From contig NC_087065.1 of the NCBI RefSeq assembly GCF_963678635.1, forward strand, positions 1,676,001-1,740,000: 64,000 nucleotides of DNA, written 5' to 3'. The position numbers were made by a program, and so were the translations under genes. The notes below the pieces were generated by a model. That model saw only the letters and a program-made list of their open reading frames with translations, was not told where the DNA came from and ran no database searches. The DNA is from Symsagittifera roscoffensis (taxonomy: Eukaryota; Xenacoelomorpha; Acoela; Convolutidae). This document shows, in pieces, positions 34,101-43,700 of the stretch (positions are counted from its first letter, which is position 1; every line of letters begins with the position of its first letter).

Positions 34101-34314
34101 CTGGTTTGCGAATTTTCGGTCTTAACTAGGTTAAAAAACTATTCACGGGAATCCGGAAGACTTCCGCGTTCCAAACTACCCTTCCGCCCCGGTGGTTAGG
34201 GACTTATTAAGGGCGTTATCATGATCATCCAATCGGCGCGGAGTGCTTGTTAACGGTTCTGCCGGTCATGATGTTAGAAAGAAATCACACACAGGAGCGC
34301 CATAAAAACATCTA
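34101..34314 (-). repeat. Leader fragment between LTRs C and D
   Basis: 214 bp, near-identical to 32983-33196, with the same junction to the preceding LTR. Together with the LTRs it gives a 1118-1119 bp tandem period. Confidence 0.82.
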
Positions 34315-34336
34315 TTTAACATTTGCCCGGAAGTAC
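34315..34336 (-). repeat. LTR D, left piece, interrupted by E2
   Basis: The first 22 bases of an LTR of the E0/E1 family (TTTAACATTTGCCCGGAAGTAC). The sequence resumes with TACATATCGACGG at 56522, on the far side of E2. Joining the two around one TAC gives the uninterrupted order seen in LTRs B and C. Confidence 0.85.
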
Positions 34337-35253
34337 TGTAACATTCGTCTACTGCAGTCACACATGAGGCTTAAGAAAAATAGGCCCTATAACCACTGGC
34401 TCAAGGGTCAGGGACACTATCTCTTGTGTTTTTCTACCTCAAGAACGGTCGGAGCCAGTTCGGTTCGCTTGTGACATGAGACTACGACCCGTTACAGCTT
34501 AAAGGCTACTACTAAAATATCCCCCCACTCTAGAATTAGAAACGTCCCCATACTTAGGTCTCTAGATACCCAAAATACATGAACGCCGTTAAAAACCGGG
34601 TTGGAACAATCCGTTAAGTTACTTTTTATTAGACAGTGGAACTTTGATCCATTTCAGATGGATCAACCTAAAACTCGCCTTACCTCAACATAACAATTAT
34701 AAAACACACTCTCTGAATTTTAAATTAAGTACTCACATCGTAGCACGCTCAAGAACCAGGAAGTAAATAAGTCGGTAAGCAACTCAAGAATTAATAAAGT
34801 AACTAAAATGAGTTTAATGTCAGTCAGTTTTAACAACAAGAACAAGTTTTTACTCTAGACTGCAAGTTCTCGTGAACCATTGGGACACTCTAGCTGTCCA
34901 CCTTTCCACCGAAGGTTCACTCTGGTCCAGTCAATAATAGTATTCCAATCGTAATAATCCAACTCGTGGGAACGCTCTCGTCTCTGTTTCAGATGGGACA
35001 GCTCTACTCTAGGTTATTATTGCTTTTGAAATTGCGAATAGCAATTTCCCACCGATTTTTCTAGCAACTTTCCCGCGATTGTTACTCAATTGTTCTGATA
35101 TTGTTCTAACTTCTTTTTCTGATTTTCAGTTCTCGCGAGAAAATCGTGCATGACAGGTTCCATTCGAAATTTTGAAAAATTAAATTTCACTCCGAAATCA
35201 AGTGTTTTTTGCTCCTCTCAAGGTCAAACTTCCAAATATGACCGACTGGCACA
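34337..35253 (-). repeat. E2 3' LTR
   Basis: 917 bp with TG...CA ends. A possible poly(A) signal AATAAA on the minus strand lies at 34625-34630. A polypurine tract adjoins its inner edge. Confidence 0.93.
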
Positions 35254-35268
35254 TACTCCCCGGACTCG
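35254..35268 (-). promoter_or_regulatory. E2 polypurine tract at the 3' LTR
   Basis: The minus strand reads CTCGAGTCCGGGGAGTA immediately before the LTR (TGTGCC). This is the normal place for the RNase H-resistant primer of plus-strand DNA synthesis. The core TCCGGGGAGT recurs inside the element (see findings). Confidence 0.7.
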
Positions 35269-35683
35269 AGATCGATGTCCTCATCGCGCGCTGTCTTCTG
35301 CCAGTGAGTCCCAGAAAAACCGAGTGTTGCTCAAGATACAGTGCCAGTGGTCATTTACAGAAGTTTGCAGCAGATTTAAGCTTATCTACACCCCAAAATT
35401 CACAGCCATTTAAAATTTTCACACTATTGCTAAACAGCAACCAAAATCTGCATACACCTGCACCCTTGAATTTTCGCTTTTCAAGCCAATCATTTTAAAA
35501 TCTCTTTTGTCCTATTCAATCAGGAAATTGTCATGCAGCATTTCGATTTATATAATAAATATAGTATATTAGTAACAATATTTGCTTTGTTAAAATTTCT
35601 TTTTCGTGAATCCAAGTTTCACTCGGATCCACGCTCAAGCCCCCCTTCCCTCTCAAGACTCAAGATCCATCCGATTTGCCCAT
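35254..35683 (-). other. E2 3' untranslated region
   Basis: About 430 bp between the stop of ORF4 and the 3' LTR. AT-rich, no gene. It holds CTCAAG hexamers (35636-35665) as elsewhere in E2. Confidence 0.6.
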
Positions 35684-38600
35684 TCATCTCGTACTCTTCG
35701 CCTTGGAGGTACTGCATCCTGAAGTGCTGGATGCGGCAAACTGTCTCAACAGTTCCTCTTCATCATCGGAACTAATCACTATCTCCTCCCAAGCCTTCAG
35801 CTGTTCATAGGATCGCATCCATTCTCTCTGCTCCTGCAACCTCTTTGCTTGGTTGGGTAGTGCCTTCACCCTAGCTTCTCGGTTCAAGCAAAAGGAGTTG
35901 TGCAGGCTCAAGCTCACGTTCTTCGCCAGGTCTTCCTCTAGTATCGACTCCCTCGCTTTGGTATTGTCTCTAGACATCTTACCCACTCTTTTCCATCCTG
36001 TCGTGATCGCATTACGATGGGTTAGCAGGGGTCTCTTGAAAGCTTCCGGCCCAATCTCGGCCTGGAACTGTCGATACTCTTTTTGATGTTTTCTCATGTG
36101 ATCTTTCGTTGTCATGTACAACCAAGACGTCAGTGTCGCCCGAAACCATGGAAAGTACCTCAAGCGACTCCATACGTGCCTGACTTCCGTCGGTATGGCG
36201 AATACTTTGCACGCAGTCTCAAACAACTCGAGTCTCCTGCTGTAGTCTATCGCGTATATTGACTCAGCCGTTGGCGTCGTCGCCTCCCGATACTCCGTTA
36301 TATTCTCTTCTATCCATCTCAGAGCTAACATCGTACTCACTACTAAGAGCGTCACCTTCTGCCGGTGATCCGGTAGTCCGATCGACCGAATCTCTTCCAC
36401 ATCCCACACCAGGCAAAGGTTCTTGTGATCTGGATACCACACCGTTTGTGCCAAACAGTGGCATGGGCATTCCCCATGAGAGATCTCAATGCTCCTGAGA
36501 TTACGCTCCCCTGAGGCTTCCAAGAGAGGCTCAAGCTCCATCATTTTCTCGTGCATCGTGTCGTTGTCTTCCAGGTTCGGAGTACTTCCCACAGGTTTCC
36601 CGATCACGTTTTGTCTCTCGTGATCGCTTGTGTTTTCTCTTTCCAACTTCAGAAGATCTTCTCCCCAGATTTCGCTTAAGTCATCTCTCAATTCTTTTGG
36701 TACTGTCCCTTTGATTTTTCTCAACAACTTGTGCGAGTGATGCGACATCCGAGCCAACCTCACGCACTTGGGCACTGAGAAGGCCTTGTCCACCAGTATT
36801 CTCTGGCTGGACACTTCCACCATCGCCATGTGTAGCGGGTAGTGACTTCCGCACAAGTTGGCCATCATTGAACCTATCAGCGATTTCGCGTTCAATGGCA
36901 AGCCATAAGCTTCGCTCAGGGGAAATCCCATTTCCGCCTCAAGACCAACTTTCCAGCTCCGGATGTGTTTTTGGGTCACCTGCAACACCCCGGGCCATGA
37001 TTCTACGCTCAACGCCGTCATTAAATGATGTTCAGATTCCAGTCTCTCCAGTGCCTGCAGACCACACATTCTCGAGAAGAATCCGAGAGCTGTCGCTATA
37101 TTCACCGTGGTTCTCGCGTAACATTCCGCTGTTATTTGCACTTCACTTTTCTCCCTTTCTGTGATGTCTTCGAACCAAGTGACCAGGTCTTCTTTTTGAA
37201 ACGACAGTATTCTGACGCATGACCGTCCATCGCAGATGTGCTCTCCGTTCCCACACGTCGAATCCAGACAGCTACCCGGCTCCAATTTCTTTGTTGACCC
37301 GGGGTCGCTCGTCCTTTCGCTTGGCTCTTGCATCTGGGGCGTGATTAGCTTATGTAGCACACTCAACTTCGCCAGATCTTCATCTTCCGTTGGTGCTAAC
37401 CTCACTCGCTCGGTGGTTTCCTCGATTAGACTCGCATGGGGATGTGGACACCAGGAGGGTCTTAGTAGCTTCCATATCACTCCCAAGTTCGTGGTTAACA
37501 AGCCATTTCCACCGCCCATGTTCACTTCAACTCTCTTGTTTGAGCGCGGTATGCTTATCACCTCTGGTGTTTTCTCAAGAATCAGGCCCAGGCTCGGCCC
37601 CTCTTTCTCCACCGCGTCTATCTCCATTATTCTTTCTGTCCAAAACTTCAGTAGCTCCGCTACCTCATGGTTTCTGTGGGCTCCTCCAGCTTCCGAGGCT
37701 AAGAAGGGATTGTAGGCTATTCCCATCACTCCAGACACATATTGGTATTCCCCCTTCTCACTGAGTCTCGAGTACTGTTCTGACGAGGCCAGGTTACGGT
37801 GAACGTCATGTTCTTCCTCGAACTTCTTATTAGAGAACCTCCGTACCTCGTCCAGCTTTCGATGGTTCTCTAAGGATAGTCTGGAACCATCTTCTTTCTC
37901 TATTCCTGTACTCTGATATACGTTCAAGATGATCGTTGAGACTCTTCTCTCCATGGTTTTACTTCCACTTGCTCTCTGGTGGCATGCCAGGATGGTGCTA
38001 TCAGACATCATTGACATTGTCCATCTCAAGAAACATGTGGCATCTTTTCTTCTAGCCAGGCTCAAGCCTGAATTGTCCCTGGCCACGTGTTGCATCAGTG
38101 CCTGATACACCTCTAGCTTCTTGCTTCCCAACTTCAGCCTGTCATACGAGGTCAATGTCTCCAACTCTATTCCCACCAGACTCCAGGTGAATATTAATTG
38201 TCCCGCAGTTCTAACGAAGGGATTCGCCATTAGTGGCGGTGCTGATGAGGATGTTCTCATCGCCTCTTCAAAATGATCCTTCAACAAACTCTGCCAGGAC
38301 CTCTTCAGATGACTTGCCATCTCTATCTTATTAACCTCGGCTTTTTGCTGGGTGGCCCAATTGCGTCGCCTGCGAGCTATTCCACTGTCCAACTTCTTCA
38401 AGCAGTCCTCCATTTCCTTCAATGTTTCGAGGGCCACCCACCACGTCCGGGAAGTGTTCCTCGTCTTGTTCCTCTCCAATGGATCACTCGTCACTTGTTT
38501 GCCCATGTCCTGATGTGCCTTCGAGATCCATTCTTTGCCGATCTCCACTTCCCCTACCTGTCCGTTCGTTGAACCTCTCTTCACGTTTACCTTCTGAGGC

Positions 38601-40783
38601 TTGAAGTCTTCTTCTGACGTCGAACTGGTGGAAACCTCTATTTCCTTTTCTACTTCAAGTGGTTTCCTGAGCTCCGAGCTGTTCTTGTATGCCGCCGTCT
38701 TGCATCGGGCCAAAACGATGGGCGCCGTCTCTCTCAAGTTTCCTTCCGAAACAGCATCCACTGAAGGACTACCCCATCCTTCCACTTCTCTCTTCCTCTT
38801 GCGAGTCTTCACATCTCTGCTCGAGGGTGTTGTGGCTATCATCATTGATTCGACCTCTCCATCCACTCCTTCCAACTCTTGCCTCCCCCCTGCTCGAGCC
38901 TTAAGGATATTAGTACTTTTAATCATATTACTAGTCCCAACCTTATCCCTTTTTATATCATCAACCATTTTATCCACAGTTTTTTGTTTCAGAGTAGAGC
39001 TGTCCTCACATTTCTCTTTTCTAGTCTTTGATCGTGCGTTCCTCAGCTCCACTAGCTTGTTCAGCAGCTCTTTTCTTGCTTTCTCATCCAGGCCCGTTCC
39101 TATCAGGAGCGGTTCCCCGAATCTCACTACTGCGTCCCACAGTTCCTTCTTGAACTTGTCCAGCGTCGTCTCGCTGCCCACTTCTCGATTGAATTCCCCC
39201 AGGAATTCCTGCCAGGCGTCATCCTCGAGAGATCCCAAGAATATGTCCCTGTTCCCTTCGAACGTGTTCTTCTCCCTTTCCTCCGAGCTCAAGAGTAACA
39301 TCCCCATGTTGAAGGTCTCACCTGCCAATGGCAACTCTAGGTTCTTCCGCGGGGACGGGTTCAGAGGTGGGGTGGCAGTATCTGCCCAATTCTCTTCGCT
39401 CAAGTCTTTCAACAGCTCTTGAGTGGTGAGTTCCTCCCCTGATGGCCCTGGTTCAGGCGTATTCCCCACCTCCATGTCTTCTCCAGCTTCACTGAGAGTT
39501 TCATCCATACTCTCTTCCTCTGATTCATTTCTTCTTCTCTCGAGAATTCTTTTGAATCGATCCTCAACGGGTCCACTCCTCTTGTCTCCAGGCGTGTCTA
39601 CAGACAGTGGTGACGGTGTCGTAGGATCCAGCTTTTTATATTCCGTCAGGGCTACATGCAGTTGACCTGCTGCATCTAGTTCTGTTCCCTCCTGTGTCAC
39701 TTCTACTTGTTCCAAGCCATAGGGTGCCTTGTATTTTCTCGTGGCAAATTTCATTTCGTCCACCAATGCGACGTGCCCTTCCATCACGATCATCCTGCCA
39801 TCATCCCATATGGGTAGCATATTCTCAAGTCCTTCCTTCTCAAGAGTCCTCAAGACTTTCCGCACTTCATATCCAGGGGGCTGCGAACCTCTACTCTTTT
39901 TCGCTTGCGTCGTCCACGAATTTACCTTCATCTCGCTGATGTGGAAGTAGACTGCCGCCGTGTAGCCGATGAACAGGGGATCCCAGCCATCCGTGAAATG
40001 CCTCTGCGTTTCCTCCGTCATCATCTTCGCCATTATGGAGGGAACCACCAAGGGACTATTCATTCCCAAGGTCATCCTCCTGACTGTCGGGAACTCAGGC
40101 ATGGTGGCTGGTAGGATTTCTTTCTCCATTATGGCCTCCAGCTCCCTCTTGACTAGTGCAAAGCACTCCTTCCAGGCGGGGATTCTCAAGACTTCTCGTC
40201 CGTCGGCCGTCAATGGGTTTAGGTTCCAAAACTTTGGATACATTTCAATGGGGCCCTCTCGCTTGCCTCCCATTCTACATTGCATTTGTCCCCTGAAGTT
40301 GCACACCATCATCTCGGCATCTTTCACTTTTCCGAAGAGTACCGTGTTGCTCATACGCGCCCTGAGCACCTCCTGCTGACACCAATTCAGCGCTGTACCA
40401 TCCAGTACGCTGATGAGACTCAAATGCGTCACCGAGTGACGATACGTTATCACCAGGGGATCTGGAAACGCGTACGTCACTGCTGGACCATAGATGCAGG
40501 TCACCACCTCCTCTAGACCTCGGATTATCCCCATTGGGTCCGACCTCATTGCCAGGCACAGGTCCGTCAACAGAGGCATCCCTCTGTTCGCCTTCTCCCA
40601 TTCTTCTCTCGAGGTTGGGTTCTCATCTTCACCCGTCATGTATCGATTCTGCATCATGAGGTATTGCACCAGCAGTGTCTTCAACCCTGCGGCACACTTG
40701 TAGGAGCTGGTTTCAATGCTCGTGTGGACTCTCCCCATAGACAGAGGTTCTCCATATTCCATTAACCGACACCAATTCCCCAT
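35684..40783 (-). CDS. E2 ORF4: 1699-aa protein of unknown function
   Basis: A fully open frame from an ATG at 40783 that overlaps the end of ORF3 by 71 bp in another frame. I do not recognise a family. Visible features: a globular N-terminal third (residues 1-390 or so); a long acidic, Ser/Glu-rich and probably disordered stretch around 400-620; a Lys/Glu-rich region around 600-760; a mainly helical second half with Cys/His clusters (DSTCGNGEHICDGRSC, HGECPCHC, FSRMCGLQALE); an acidic end (ISSDDEEELLRQ). The C-terminal third is conserved in E1 (16120-17225), so it belongs to this element group and is not a one-off capture. Being intact in a 5.1-kb frame argues for selection or very recent copying. 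Likely expressed from the same transcript as ORF3. Confidence 0.85.
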   Translation of the reverse strand: MGNWCRLMEYGEPLSMGRVHTSIETSSYKCAAGLKTLLVQYLMMQNRYMTGEDENPTSREEWEKANRGMPLLTDLCLAMRSDPMGIIRGLEEVVTCIYGPAVTYAFPDPLVITYRHSVTHLSLISVLDGTALNWCQQEVLRARMSNTVLFGKVKDAEMMVCNFRGQMQCRMGGKREGPIEMYPKFWNLNPLTADGREVLRIPAWKECFALVKRELEAIMEKEILPATMPEFPTVRRMTLGMNSPLVVPSIMAKMMTEETQRHFTDGWDPLFIGYTAAVYFHISEMKVNSWTTQAKKSRGSQPPGYEVRKVLRTLEKEGLENMLPIWDDGRMIVMEGHVALVDEMKFATRKYKAPYGLEQVEVTQEGTELDAAGQLHVALTEYKKLDPTTPSPLSVDTPGDKRSGPVEDRFKRILERRRNESEEESMDETLSEAGEDMEVGNTPEPGPSGEELTTQELLKDLSEENWADTATPPLNPSPRKNLELPLAGETFNMGMLLLSSEEREKNTFEGNRDIFLGSLEDDAWQEFLGEFNREVGSETTLDKFKKELWDAVVRFGEPLLIGTGLDEKARKELLNKLVELRNARSKTRKEKCEDSSTLKQKTVDKMVDDIKRDKVGTSNMIKSTNILKARAGGRQELEGVDGEVESMMIATTPSSRDVKTRKRKREVEGWGSPSVDAVSEGNLRETAPIVLARCKTAAYKNSSELRKPLEVEKEIEVSTSSTSEEDFKPQKVNVKRGSTNGQVGEVEIGKEWISKAHQDMGKQVTSDPLERNKTRNTSRTWWVALETLKEMEDCLKKLDSGIARRRRNWATQQKAEVNKIEMASHLKRSWQSLLKDHFEEAMRTSSSAPPLMANPFVRTAGQLIFTWSLVGIELETLTSYDRLKLGSKKLEVYQALMQHVARDNSGLSLARRKDATCFLRWTMSMMSDSTILACHQRASGSKTMERRVSTIILNVYQSTGIEKEDGSRLSLENHRKLDEVRRFSNKKFEEEHDVHRNLASSEQYSRLSEKGEYQYVSGVMGIAYNPFLASEAGGAHRNHEVAELLKFWTERIMEIDAVEKEGPSLGLILEKTPEVISIPRSNKRVEVNMGGGNGLLTTNLGVIWKLLRPSWCPHPHASLIEETTERVRLAPTEDEDLAKLSVLHKLITPQMQEPSERTSDPGSTKKLEPGSCLDSTCGNGEHICDGRSCVRILSFQKEDLVTWFEDITEREKSEVQITAECYARTTVNIATALGFFSRMCGLQALERLESEHHLMTALSVESWPGVLQVTQKHIRSWKVGLEAEMGFPLSEAYGLPLNAKSLIGSMMANLCGSHYPLHMAMVEVSSQRILVDKAFSVPKCVRLARMSHHSHKLLRKIKGTVPKELRDDLSEIWGEDLLKLERENTSDHERQNVIGKPVGSTPNLEDNDTMHEKMMELEPLLEASGERNLRSIEISHGECPCHCLAQTVWYPDHKNLCLVWDVEEIRSIGLPDHRQKVTLLVVSTMLALRWIEENITEYREATTPTAESIYAIDYSRRLELFETACKVFAIPTEVRHVWSRLRYFPWFRATLTSWLYMTTKDHMRKHQKEYRQFQAEIGPEAFKRPLLTHRNAITTGWKRVGKMSRDNTKARESILEEDLAKNVSLSLHNSFCLNREARVKALPNQAKRLQEQREWMRSYEQLKAWEEIVISSDDEEELLRQFAASSTSGCSTSKAKSTR

Positions 40784-43700
40784 GGGTCAAGAGTACTAGT
40801 GCCAGATACCCATCAACTCGAAGTGTCTCCACTCCTCGACTAAACATGTATGCTGGGCCCATGTTGAACAAGTATCTGGGGTAAACCAAACACAGGGCCA
40901 AGAGCAGGCTGATGGACATGCCCAGTATCTCCTGTACGAAGGCTCCGAAGATAGTCGCCGTGGTGCCGAACACTCCTGCCAAGAATTCTCTCTCCCAGCA
41001 AGGACTCAAGAACTTGAGAATCTCGTAATCTCTCCTAGTCTTCAATTCGCCGTTGGCGTGCTCTCTCCAAAATCCTCCAATCGTCACTTCATTGGCGGCC
41101 GAGACAAATCTAACCACCGTCATGTCTCTCGTTTCAGCTAGCTCCAGTTGCTTCTCTAGAAAACTCCAGATTTGTTTCACGAGGAGTGGTGCTTCCTCCC
41201 TCGTCTTATTCGTGACGTTCTCCAGCCTTGGTGTCAGGAATGGCCACCAGCCATTCTCTTGAGTCAAGCGATATTTCATCGATTCTAACTGTTTCTCCGT
41301 CTCGACCACATTTCTTCTCTCGTTGCTGGGACCTCTAGTCCTGCTGGTGGAATTTGCGACTTTCACATCCATACTCCGGAACCACAGGCTGGCCGTCAAC
41401 TGGTTTATCGCCGGGTGGTCGTCCCCGATGACTGGGCTGAACTTGAGTTGTCTAGCAAAGTTCGATATCTCTAGCAAGAGTACCTCATCCAATACAATCA
41501 GGACGTCGGCCAGTCCGTAAAAGCCCCTCAGTGCATGAGATATGTCAGCCCATGCCGCCGGCAATTCTGATTTGTAAAGCCTCAAGTTCAATGGCTCCAG
41601 CTCTCGATTGGGGGCTGCCATCAGAATCCGCCATTCACTCCCTTCTGCTATCAGGATCAAGACCGCGTACACGAATTGTAGGGCGGGTGGCATATTTGCG
41701 TATCCTGGGGATGTGGTAAACACCACCTTCGTCTTGGACCCAAATCTCGAGGCTACGTTCTCTTGTACCTCATTCATCGCCGCAAATAACGCCTGAATAG
41801 CCTCCCATATCTTCTTTGATGTCGGAATCTCCTTGCCCTTCAGTTGCTCAAGAAGTCCCATCGCGTGCAGGTGATCATTCATTCCTGCAAACATTAGCAG
41901 CTCAGGTTCACAGGGCATCTCCGACTTTATTGCCACCACTAGAGTCAACATCTGGTTCAATTCGGCTCCTGGCAAGGAGTATACCAGAGTCTCCGGCCAG
42001 AACAACTTGGGAGACGTTCCTTCGAAGTCCGATCCCGCCACAATGACTACTCTTGCAGCAGCTGGATCTGCTCTATCATAAACTGCCAGAGTTTTGGCCA
42101 GTTGGGTGCCACCACAGGGCTTCCCGTACCTGGGATCTTCTGCCAACTTCGGACCTTCGTAAGCGGCATCAGGCAATTCCATTCCCCCCGGATTGAGTAG
42201 CTTGTCTACCACCTTCAACTGCGCCGGGGTTGCCAACCTGATCCTAGCGATGCCAGTTCGGTGCTTGGGAGGTTCTGTTATAAGTCCAGGACCCCCCAAC
42301 AGTTTGAGAGGCCTGTAGTTAATGGGTCCCATGATCGTTTTTGTGGGAATTCCAGTCAGGTCTGTGGTCTCCATTAACTTCGCTCTCGAGAAGTGCGCTT
42401 CGTGAGCTTTCAACCAGTCTATGCAATGATGTCTATTCAAATCCTCGTGCGACACTCGTTCGATCCCCAGGGTTTCCGCCAACTCTCGTCTGCATTCCAA
42501 ACTCTCTAGATCCAGTTCCTTCACCTTCTCAGGATATCTCAAGCGGGCAGTCTCCATAGACTTCTTTTCTCTCCTGCCATCTGCCACCACCACAGAGGAC
42601 ATCGCCGAGCCCGGAGGTGTTGATGACTCTACCTCCTCCGACTCCATTGGCGTGGCACTCTGCAATCGGGTCTGATTGCTCCTTGAACTGTCTCTAGTAT
42701 CAACTCTCGCTCCCAAGCGACCAGCCAAGGCCCTCGAGGCAAGGAATGGTGGGTTGGGAGGTGGTCCTAAAGTGAATTGGGCTGTCTCCAGCAGGTCCGC
42801 CTCTAGCGTGTTAATGTGTTCCTGGAAGACGTCTTTCAGCCACTCCGCTCCCCTTGGCCTATCGAAATGGATTCCATCTTTTGAGGTGTCTTCAGGGAAT
42901 CCCTTTTTCTTCATACGTTCTGCTATGTCCAACAGCCTGAGAGGAAGCACACTCTTCCGGTGTATGTCTCGGATCATCTTGTTCAGGCTCCGCACCTTCT
43001 GGTTCATCTCTAGGGCGTGCTGATCAAACATCATGTTGTAGGGGACCGTGCATACCGTCAGCAGGATGGGGTCCATCTGGATCCTCAGTTCCTCAAGAAG
43101 GCAGCTCATCTTGTCGCACAGCCTCGCTACTTTCCTCGCTTCTCCCCTTGACACGTCGTTGGTCCCAACCATCAGGGTCACGGTGTAAACTTTGGTCATC
43201 CCTAGCATGTCCAGGGTTGCCAACATCTGTGGCGTGGCAGCTCCAGCGAAACTCAAGACTCCTGTCTGCCAATTTGACCGTATCTGGGTCAACACCCGCA
43301 CCAGGCTATCCCCTATAATTAGGTGAACTGCGCCCTCTGGCACACGAGGTGGCGCTAGATACTCCACCCAGGCTGCGTCATGGAAGCAGTCCCTCCTGGC
43401 TCCCTGTTCCGCACTCCAGTCCAGCCGATTGTGCCTGTGGTAGTTCCCTTCTGTATTCTTCTTGTAGCTTGCGATCACGACATTCCTGACCGGCTGTTCC
43501 CTCCAAGTTGGGGGAAGCTCTGGCCTCGTCGATCTTTCACGACTCTGCTGCTGCAATTTCTCGCCTAGCTCCTTCAGGCGCGATGAGGCGCCGGTCACCT
43601 GACTGCCACTCGAGGTCGAGGTTGGGGTATATCCTGGTAACACCACATCCATCAGAGGACGTACAGGTTGTGTCTCTAGGTTGCGCAAGGAAGGCGTCAC

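Noticed and set aside
38601-39422. 273-aa Ser/Leu-rich ORF on the plus strand
   Set aside because: Antisense shadow of ORF4; the composition follows the acidic low-complexity stretch of the real gene.
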